From positions 1 to 37,935 of the IMG/VR virus record IMGVR_UViG_3300040815_000997: a stretch of 37,935 nucleotides of DNA, one strand, 5' to 3'. Numbering within the stretch: position 1 is the stretch's first letter; the number at the start of each line of letters is the position of its first letter. The translations under genes and the position numbers were made by a program. This document shows positions 25,101 to 37,100 of the stretch, one piece after another. Below the pieces are notes generated by a model, which did no database searches, was not told the origin of the DNA, and saw only the letters and a list, made by a program, of their open reading frames with translations. Origin of the DNA: a virus.

Positions 25101-28100
25101 ATCAGTAAATAATTCAAACATACGTGCTACTTTTTCTAACCACGCATCTGGAACTGCTGTTTGTCCACCTACTGTGCCAGCACCCATAATTCGTACACCG
25201 TTGGTTGTAACTTCGCGCTTGAAGAAATCACTACCGTCGCCAACAACATTACTAATTGCACCATTGTTGTATTCTGGATCGGCAACTCCTCCAGGAACTG
25301 CTGGAACTGCTGGAACATAACCTTCAGTTGTTGTAGCTGTAACTATTGTGTAATATGAAGTAGGTTGTTGTGCAAACGGAGTTCTAGATAACTCGAATGC
25401 TGTTGAACTTCCATCTGCTATAATTGTGTCGATAGACACTTTACTAAATGTTTCAACATCTCCAGTAAATATACCCCATTGTGCTAATCTATTAGCTTCT
25501 AGCGGAGTTACAAATTTTATAACTGTCTTGCCATTATCGTTTTCTAATAATTCAAATGCTAATTCTTTACCATTAAGAGTAACATAAGCTGTTAGGTCAT
25601 CAGCATAATCAACACCAGTTGTGTATTCTTGTATTAATCCATCAGTACTAAATTCACCGTAATCTAGAATATTCTCTCCACCTAATCCCGATGAAGTTAT
25701 TACTACTGATGATCCGTTCTCTGGTGCAACATTGAATACAATTTCATCTGTAGCATAATCAATCTCATAATCAAAGTTTAATCTTTTGATTAGATAATCA
25801 ACTTTAGCAATTACATTATTATCTGCAAAAGGTTTTTGTACTAACTTAAATCTTGTATTGGTTCCATTACCAACATAACTGTTAGTTTCTATGTAACTAG
25901 ACCCGCTATTTGGTCTTTCGTAAACAGTAATATCTAAAGTATCCATTAGTTGTCCCGGAACAACCTCTTCAGGACCTTTAGATGTAATAGGTGTAACAAA
26001 TCCATCACCATCTACTGTAATATCTTCTGCTGAAATTCCTCTAGCAGTTGTATATGCTAGATCACCACCCGTAAGAGCAGTATCATAACTTTCTTCGTTA
26101 ATTTTAATGCTACCGTCCGAAGTAGCTCTTCTTAAAGTAATAGTTACAGGTGGTGGATTATCTTCACCTGAACTATCTATTTCATTTATAATTCTTCTAT
26201 ATTCAACTTCGTTTTCAAATGTAAAAACATCTGTTACTCCGTCACCTGTTACAGGTTCCATAATAGCATATGGATTAGTAACTGAGGTTGTTCCGTCATA
26301 GTCGTTATCGTCAACTCTAATTCCGTTAACGTATACGTTGTAAGTAACTCCGTCTTCTAATGGCTTTGTTAGATTAAAAACTAATGTAGAACCGTCTGTA
26401 GTAAAAATTTCATCATCATAAGTTTCATCAAACAGATCCCAATTACCCGAATACCAAGAATCATTATCCCAACCTGTAGGTCCTCCAAAGTCAAAACTCT
26501 TAACTTGAACACCGCCATAGTCAACACCGTCCATTAACTGAGAAATATCTTTACCAATTTGTCCGTCTGTAGGATTGTAAAACAAATTGATTCTATCTTG
26601 TGCGTCAAGTAATTTTATAGATTTTTGATAATTTACCTGAATAACTGTATTATTTAAAGGAGGATCAATGAAACTAACTCTTCCGTAGTATTTGTCATAT
26701 TCGGTATTAGTAGGATCTAAATAGTTGTCAAACTCGTAATTACTGTTAAGTACTAATTCTCCATCAACTAATACTTCTATAGTGTTAGTTCTCATATCCA
26801 TAGGCCATTTAAGATCAAAATCCGTTCTAGATCCTGTACCAGCAAATGTCTCTTGCTCACTTAATTGTGTAATAAAGAAATTACCGCTTGTTCTATCAAA
26901 CTTTACAATTGTATGCATAGATCTTATATTAGTATCACCTATTACTGCATCGAGTATAGCAGGTTCTCCATCATCACTTAGTGAGCCATTTATAGTAATG
27001 TCTGGTTTTGACAAATACCCACTGCCTGGATTTGTTACAACTACGTTGGAAATTACGCCATTAGGGCCTAAGGATGCTTGAGCAGTTGCATTTCCGTCAA
27101 TTATAATTTGAGGAGCACTTAAATATCCTTTACCAGGATTAGAAATATTAATACTAGTAACTTTATAAGATACATTTTCTAACCAATTCTGATCTTGTAT
27201 ATCGGTTATACCTAGTCCAAACAACACTCCGTCAACAACTTTTACATCATTAGGCGTAATACGTTGTGATTCTGCATTAAATCTCGGAGGGCTGTCAAAG
27301 TCTGTAACAACAGTAGAAGTATTATCAATTTTAGTATAGTTTGAAATATATTCTCTAACTTTAGATTTATAAGGTTTAACCTCATTAATATAATCTTCAT
27401 AACTTGCAAGACTGTCGTTTTTAAATGTTGGTTTTTGACTTAGTTCTCCAACGTTATGTTGAGCTTTTACAAAACTTGTTTTAAATGCCCAATCTATATA
27501 ACCTTGTTCTGAAAATGCATATCTTAAGCAAACAAAGAATAATTTATTATATTCGTCTTCTAGATCATTAACAAAAATATTATCTTTTAATTCATTTAGA
27601 ATTATTCTAGTTTCTGCAATAGGCTGTAAATCAAAGAATTGTGTATCAAACGATTGATTATCAAATCCTATTGATCCACTATTATAATTATACAAAGTTT
27701 CTTTAAATTTTATTGTTCCATTTTGCTTGCCGATAGTTTTATAATTTGCAGTATAGTCAGTAGTATCTTGTTCATCAATTTTTTCTAAAAGTAACCAACC
27801 TTCGCCACCTACGTTTAAAATTTTGATAACATCACCTAAATTATCATTTAGTCCTTGTAAACTATAAGACAAGTCAATTACAAAATCAATCTCTGTATAT
27901 TCATCATACCCGTCTGCATACCAATCGATATAATCCCAATATAAACCAACATTGTATGATTGACTTCCTATTCTAAGCCAACTGTTACCGGATTTTTCAT
28001 GAATGGACCATTTTCCATTAATTTTTTCATCTGCTCTAACTAGTGCAGTAAATGGGCGTACTTCTATAGTTGTGTCACTGTTATAGTTTGCACCCTGATT

Positions 28101-31100
28101 TTTTACTGTTACTGAATTAATTTGTCCTAAGTTATCAATTGTAAATACAAGTTCTGCATCAGAACCTTGTCCTTTAATTTTATATGTAGGAGGTACTCTA
28201 TATCCTCTGCCTGGATTATCAATAGTAACTCTATCAATTTTACCGTCAATAACTACTGGTGTAAGTATTGCTGTCTCAGCACGTATAACTCCAACAAATG
28301 TTAAATCAGTATAAGTATCAACAACTTCATCATATAATCCTGTAATAATACTAGGTGCAGGATCACTTACTAATAGATTTGATATATTCTTTTCATCAAC
28401 TATTAGAGTTTGTTTGCAGACTGAATTAACTCTTTCAATTACTTGTTTTAGTGCTTCTGTTCTGTTAACAAACATGCTCTGTCTTGGAGTATTAAGAATG
28501 CCGTACTTGTCTTTAGGAGATAAATTATAATCAGGCACAGGTCGACTTTGCTCATCAAAGCCAACTAAACTATCTGTTAGCTTACGTGTTATATCAGCAT
28601 AAGGAACGCTTGATCCCAATCCTTCAGTTATAATTTGATATTGATTATGTATGTTACTTAATTCGTTAGCGTATGTCCAATATTGAATGTTTAAAACAGT
28701 ATCTGTATCTTTTATTAAACTATTACAATTATGTAACGCAAACGTGTTACTATCAAATATAGATATAAACTTATATCCTTGTCCAGATGGGTCTTCTATT
28801 AAGTTTGCTACAGTATCTACACTTATAGATCTAGTATCTATATTAGGAATTGTAATTTTATTTTTTACCCAGTAATAATAATAGTTAGTAAAAGTTTTTG
28901 ATATATTATCATATACTCTTCTTAAACTATAACCATTTTGTCCGTACTTTGAAGTACCACTTATACCAAGGCTTTCCCCTCTATTAGATCCTGAAAATTC
29001 GTCCCATTGAGCTGGAGTATACTTACTTTCTACCCATTCGTATACATCAATTGATCCTCCGGGTGCAAGTTGATTAAAATTATTACTTCTGTAAATTAAA
29101 TTACCTTGATAAACATTTACAAATTTGGCATTTGTTAAATCCCACCAAACAGATCCAACATTTTCGCTTCCCCAACTATTTGTTTCTTGTACAACAACGT
29201 TAGATGTTCCGTTAGTATATACAGCAGGATCTACTGCTGTTTTATATCTTATTTCTTCGTCCGCTGGACCAGCAATTTTGCCTTGTACAGGATCTATATA
29301 ATCTAACTGTTGGATAATTTGATTTTTATTTAAATCATATAACATTATCTTTTTAATTTTAGATAGATCTGCTGGAGGAGTAAAATCTCTAACAACATTC
29401 CATATTTTTGTATTGTCATTTTTTCTATAATCTAAGAGTGTTCCAACTTTTCCATCTTGATTTAAATAATCAGGAAGTGCTACGTACAAATGATTTTTCC
29501 TTGCAGCAATATTTCTTCCAAAGTAGTCAGATTCAGCAACACTTCTATCTATATAAGTGTGATAATCTAATGTTTGACCAAATACTAGAGAAGTATTAAT
29601 TCTATCATACACATATACAACACCATTATTTGCAATTTCATTTCTAAAGTAGGTAAAATCATTATCAAAAATTGTTCCGTTGTTGTCAAATGTAGTAATA
29701 TCATCACTCGATGCATTAAATGCACTTACATACAATGTATTTCCATCAAATTCAATTTTCCTACCGTAGCCTTCTCCTTTAACAGGATTAGCACTTTCTA
29801 ATGTTTGTGTTAATATGTAAGAACCATTTACTTGTTCATATACAAATACATAACCTATATCTTCACCTAAGGTACTATCATCTGCACCAGGAGCGCCTAC
29901 AGCTATCATTTTTCCATCTTGACTTATGCTTATTGATCTTGCAAAATCAATATTGCTGTCATTAACTAGAGGTGATATAAGCTCTTGTGTTTTTTGATAG
30001 TTGTCATTTACATTTCTGTATATTGCAACTTTCGTTACACCTGTGTTGTATTCGGCAGTTGTTATTAAAACTTCTGCATTATCACTTACGTCAAATTCTT
30101 TACCAAACTGAATTAAATTATTTTGATCCAAAGAAGTATTAGAATCACCACCTGGTATAAAATCAATTAGTTCCCAATCTCCTTCAGGAACCTCTATTAC
30201 TCCATTATTATCTACAAATCCAAGATAATTAGTAGGAATTGATCTTAATGCTTTATAAAAATCGCCATTTGCGTATTGGACAATTTCTCCTACAGTATAA
30301 TTGTTATCAAGACTAAAGAATCCTTTATAGTCTTCATTTTCAACGTAGTTGCCGGTGTCGTTAGGCAAATAACCTAAATAGTCTATACTTCTAATTTGAT
30401 CATTAGTAACTAATTCCCATTCTAGAGGAATGAAAATAGATCCATCGCCTGCAATGTTAGTTAACGCTTTATAGAACTTTCCTTCAAAATATACAATATC
30501 ATCTACAAAATAATCTCTAGTTTGACTAAAAACACCTTGATATCTTTTATCTTTAGATAATTCCCAATTATACGAAATACCTTCATCGTCTACACCATTA
30601 TTAATTACATAAATTCTACCTGGATTACCAGTAGTTCCATTTCCAGATGCACCTATAAATGCTTTGTATAACTCATTTCTTTTTGCTATCTTAATGTTGC
30701 TGCCTACACGCAACCCATTTATTTGATCTGGAACAATAAATGAATTTACAGGCGTAAAGGATGATACATTTTCTTTGACGTAAACACTAAAATACCCAAG
30801 ATTGCTTATTCCGTTAGAAACACCTTCATTAGGATCAACAGCAATTTTAAAAATTTGTCTATAATCTAGATTATTTGCTGCGGGTATATTTGGAAGTGTA
30901 GGTAAACCTAAAATTGTAAAATCTTTATAGATTATATATTCTGCACCTACTACTGTGTCTTGTACAGGTAAGTCTTCAATTTCAGCATCCAATCTAAATA
31001 CACACAAACCTCCAATATTTAAACTTGTAGATCCTAATGATGTTGCTCTGATATTACCAATTGGTTGATTTGATTGATATATAGGGTTAGGATCTGTCGG

Positions 31101-34100
31101 AATACCTAACATTATCAAAGTGCTAACATTGTTTATAAATGTCCACTGCCCACTTACTTGCGAAACATATGCTCTAGCTCTACTGTTGTTAAATTTTTGG
31201 AAGAACTCAACTCTTGCTGTAGCATTAGTTCCTGAATCTCTCACAAATTGTCCAACTTTTGGTTCTAAAGGTAAAAATGTATTAGGATCTTCTTCGTCTA
31301 AATCAAAATCTATGTAACCATCCCAAACATCTACTAAAGAATGTTTTTTGTTAACTTGTTCATAAGTAACACCTGTAACTGTAATGTCAGTGTATTGACC
31401 AGTGTCATTATTTGGAAATCTAAAGAAAGTTAAACCAACCTCGTCTCCTGGAGTGAGTTGATCTGTCAAATCTTTTGGGCCTCTTACTACAAACAAATCG
31501 CTAGGTATAATATCTAGATTTCCACCAGGACCCGGAGTACCTTGATATACTAATGTTCTAAAGTAACTATTAATTGCATTGTCACCTATATTAGTAACAT
31601 TGTTATTTAAATCAAAAATATTACCTCCAGCTGCGCCGCTGTCTGGCTGTCCTTGAGGTACTACATTATTAACCGCCAAAGCTCTACCTTGATCAGAATT
31701 TACAGAATCTACATTATAACTTGACGGAGTATTAAACCACCAATAGCCGCCCAAGTCTTCTGATGTATCTATAGTTTCTATTGGTGCTTCTCTTACATAT
31801 TCACCTACAAATTCACCACTTTCAAAGAACAATGATCCTGAAGAAGGCCAACTTCCTGATGTTTCTTGTATATAAATTGTTGCTCTGCCTTCATCTTCAT
31901 ATACATAAGACACATATCCAAAAGCACCTTGAGTTTCAACTTGTTGAAGTAGATCTGGAATGTTTGTAATACTATTGACATATAAGATTACATCAATTTT
32001 CTTTTGAATTGTTAAACCGCTTTCTATAAATGATTCGCTTAATACAGGAATAGCACCATCAAAAGGTGCTCTAGCTACATCAGGTGTTTGAAACTGGTTT
32101 AGTGTAGTATTTGCATACCAGTCAAAGTAAACTACATCGCCTTCTCTAGTTGATTCATATTGATCAGTAAATGCTCTAATCAAAACATGATCTGTTTCAA
32201 CGTCTGTAAATGGATAGTTGCCTGTAACAATATTATTAAAAGCAACTTCATTATTAAGAATACTATTTTTATCTAGTACTTCAGCAACAGAACCGAAACT
32301 ACCAAATTCACCTGCAGGATCAGCACCCCTAATATCAACAACTACTTCCCATAATTGATCTAAATATTTTACAATCTCACCGTTTTGATAATCAGCTGAT
32401 TCTTGATATTCACCTTTGTAACGACTTACAATATTACTAGCATCTGGTGAACCAATTATTAGATATTTTCCGTCTAAACTAAACGCCATGCTTTTTCCAA
32501 AGCCTTTAGCTAAATCACTTATAGCTGCTGTTGTTTCTAGTATTGAACTAAATTGCCAATTTTGATTATTGCCACCTCGTGTATAAACAAAAACTTTGCC
32601 ATCTAATCCTGCTGTTGGACTTGCTATTGCAAGAGTTGTGTTTTTACCATCAATTGCAATTGAACTTGCAAAATTATTGTTTTCTCCAGCTTCCTCTGCT
32701 GGTACTTGTTGTAATAATCCAAAACTTTGTTCATTTTGTAAAACTTGCCAATTTTGATCTACGTTATCTACCCAAAGTTTGTTTCCACTTCTGATAAGAC
32801 TTCTTTGTGCAATTTCATTTGCTTCTTTATAATTGGCTGCTCTAACACTTGAAAAGTCGGTTACTAATCCTATGCAAGATGGTATAAGCTCTTGCTCTTC
32901 CTGGGAGTCAACATATAATACATTTAATTCTTTTAATACAACTTTGAAAAATCCAGAAAATATTTGCTTATCTTGTTTATTAATAGGATAATCTGATGAA
33001 TCATCTGCAATATCATTAACAGAAACAACATCGCGTATTCCAATAATATCGCCTTCTTTAATATCAACTGATCCTTTATCTAAAGTAAATTTAAGTTGAT
33101 ACGGAGCATCACTTTCGACTACCTTTGTAGGCGTAGTTTCTATTCTTGTTACATTAGCTGCAACAATGTTTTGTTGTAGGACATCCCAAGAGTTATTTTT
33201 ACTGCCTATCCATATGTAATCTAAATTATCAACATCATTAACACTTAAATTTAATATATCATAATATTCTGCCAACGAATGTTTAACATCTCCACCAAAT
33301 ACATATCCCGGTGATCTTGTAAACTGCTGATATTCGTTTAACACAGGAAATGCATTATTAGAATAGTTTTTAGGCTTTCTAAAAACTTCAAAATCTTTAA
33401 TTCTATAGATTAAGTCTGTAGTTTCTGTATCTACATTTGTAAGTTCAATAGGTTGAGGATTTATTCTTAATTTTTTCTCATCTAATCTAAATTCTAATTC
33501 TTCATAGCCCTCAGAAGCACCATATTGGCCCTGCTTCACTGCCCATTCTTCATAAAAATCTAAACTTTCTTTATCAGCAGCACTTAAAACATCAAATAAT
33601 TTATCTAAGCTATTTTTTGATCCTTTTTCTTGTATCATGCCTTGATAAAATTTATATTGACTAACTTCATCGTTAATAATATTTTCAAGATATTTACGCT
33701 TTTGATAGCCTATCAAATGTTGTGCAAGTTTTTGCTGATCAATATCGAAGTTATCAGTATCTAAATCATAAAAATCGGCAAATTGATTTGTTTTGTATTC
33801 AAAATTAGTAATTAGTCCACTTTCCGGAATGTCTTCTAAACGTGTCCAATCACTATATACAAAATATTCTGCACCTGGTATTTTATTTTTTGCTGTATAA
33901 TAAAACTCTTTGTAATTTACAATGTCGCCGACTGAATAGTCTTTCCATTGCTCCCATTCTTTTATTTTAATTTCAGAGTATAAGAACCCAGGAATATCTA
34001 AGCCACCGTTCCAGTCAGCAGTTCTATATCCAAAAACTTTTAATCTTTCTTGTCTGTAACCTGTAGCAGGCTGATATATTATATCACCAAACACACTTGT

Positions 34101-37100
34101 ATTATCAATAATCACCACATGTTCTTTTTGAACTACAGGTATTTTAATAGCATATACACCGTCTGCTGTGTTCTTAGGTTCTAACTTAAATACATTTTCT
34201 TCTTGTCTACTTACTTTAATAAAATCTTCAAATAACTTATTTCCATCAGATTTTATTAAACTATATCCATAAAAACTATCAAACACATTGTCAACAATTT
34301 CATAATTAGATTCAAAATAAACTTGATCTGCTGCTGGACTTAAAGATATGACAGCACCGTTTGACCAATTCTGTGAATTCCAAAACATAAATTCTCTTGC
34401 AGAATTTTTAAAGTCTGAAATTATTTTCTCAGTACCGTCGTAATATTCAAATCTAAATCCTTGAGTTTCTAGCCATTTTTGATAGCCTAACAAGAAATCA
34501 ACAACATCTTGTACTGTATTAAGTACTGAACCATAAGGTAATGTCTCTACTTTAAAAGTATTAAATCTACTTTTAAATAATGCATTTATGCCTCCTGTTA
34601 CAGGAAGACTTGGCAATGGTTCTAGAGATTCTGTTTTAAATATATTATCAGAAGTAAATGTAGATATTACTCTGTAATAATTATTATCATTTTGAACTAT
34701 TGTACCTTTTGCAAATGTCTGCTCTGGATTCCATTTTGAAAATGGCTCTGATACTCCGCCTACATTTACGTTTAAATCATTAGTAGAACTTAAAGAACTA
34801 TAATAATTAAATGCGGGCGACTCTTTGTCATATCCTCTTACAACAAATCCACTAGCAGTTAATTCTACAATAACGCCACTATAATTTATATTTCTAATAG
34901 GAGAACTTGTGTTAAAAACAATTTGATAATTTTCTTCAGGTACAAAAACATTACCTTCATTTGTAGGCGTACGACTGTCTAAAATTAGTTTGAATTTACT
35001 TTTATCAGTGAACCCTCCAATCTTAAAAGCGAGATTATTTTTTATAGATCTTAAATTTGATTTATACAAATCATACTCGTTGTCTAAGTTAGATGCTATA
35101 AATCCTGCGACATAATTTACTAATCCACTTGTATAAATGTTTGTTGTATCTTTTGCAGTATTTGGAAATACTAAATCTTTTAATTTAATATATTCCATAT
35201 TAGGTTGATAAACGATATGTCCTAAAACATTTTTAACTTGCCTAGATCTATCGAATCCTGTTGCTAATAAAGACACTGGCGAATTAATAGCCCAGCTAGT
35301 AATTAAAGCAAAAGGATATTCTGGACTAGATGTCCAGGCGCTTTCAACAGGACTATTATCACCAAATTTGAAATCTTCACTAATGCTTGTACTGCTAAAT
35401 CTATTAGGAACATTACAATCTGAAGGTCCTAACAATTGACCTTCACTGTTTACTGGAATAAATTTAGTTAATCCTGGTCTGGCATATGATTTGTCTATTT
35501 TAAAACCTTCACCGGGCTTTCGTATTATACCTGCTTCTAAATCTTCCCAAAGTAAAGAATTAGTATTTGTATAAGGAGCAGGCCCATACACTTCTTCCCA
35601 CCAAATTGGTTTGACTGTAAATCCAAGCATTTCCCAAGGATTGGTATGCGGACGATCTGTATCAAAATAATGCTTATAAATACCTCTCCACCATCCTGGC
35701 AATGCTTTACCTTCTTTATCTTTCATTCCTGAATAGTTAAATGTAAAGGTATTTTGTCTATCAAAATAGCTATGTTCTGTATAATCTTGATCTACTAAAG
35801 ATAACCATTGGATAAAATCAGTAGTCATAGGTTTATAAACTTCTTCTCTCGTAAATGCAGTATCTCTAAATAAACCAGGCAAATATGTGTTAATGTCATG
35901 ACAAGTATTATCATACTTAATTTTAATATTATTATAAATGCGCTTTTCTAATTCAAGTAAAAGATCATCCCTGTAATCGTTGAATGCTCTTACAGTGCTA
36001 CCATCATGACCTCGTATCATATTTGGTTTTATACCATATGTGTCATCTACATATAATTCAGGTTCCCATGTAGGGTATAATCCTAGCTTAGACGGAGTAG
36101 GAGGAATATAAGTTCCATTAGTTGTTTCATATTCATTAATTTCTAATACATCGCCAAACGCTTTTTCAACAGTAAGTTGTAAAAAGCCTTCCGAATTAAA
36201 TGTGTAATCTCTTTCATGAATTAATTGTACACCATTTAAGTACACGGTTACCGCACGTCTACTCAAAGTACTAAGTGTAAAAGGTGTATTTAATGCAAAA
36301 AATTGCGAATCAATATCTTCAATAGTTATTCTTGTTGTTATAGCTGATCCGTATGCTACCATATCACTAAAGTAAAATGGCATAGTGTTAACTTTATCTT
36401 TAGTAATTTCAGTTAAAATTGCATCTACATGCTGTTTAACTGGACCATCAAACCCTAGACTTTCTGCTGTTTCAAAAAAGGTTCTTCTAAATTTACTATA
36501 CTCTTTTCTAGCAAATCTTAAAGATTTGATTAAGTTGCTATTTTTATCTAATAAGCTATACATTGCCAAATTTAACGGTGACGAATGTTTAATAAACTTC
36601 TTACCAAATTTACTTAAATTTGCAATATCTCTTAAATTACTAGCACCAGGAAATACACCAGAAAATGTAGGAGTGTTTCCTACTATACTTGAAACATGAT
36701 CTGATACTTCACCCAAAGTAAATGTTAAAATATCATCATTTGCAGGATTTTTTTCTAAATTATCTGCTATTTCATAATATCCATTTTTATTTTTTGGTTC
36801 TTTGCTAGAACATTTAATAATTATAGACGCATTTTCTGGAATGTTTGATAAAAATCTTACATTTAAAATATTATCATTTGTTTTAACTAATTCATAGTCG
36901 GTATTTACGTATTGAATATTATTATTAACATAAACTTCAACTAGTAAATCGTATAATAAGCCACTTTTGTCAAAACAATTAATTGGAAAATTAACTTTTG
37001 TACCATCATTTATATACTGTAATACTACTTTTTGTTCGCTTTTTCTATCTGCTTTTGTGTATATGCCGACAACTTCAAATTGTGTATCGGTAGTATATTT

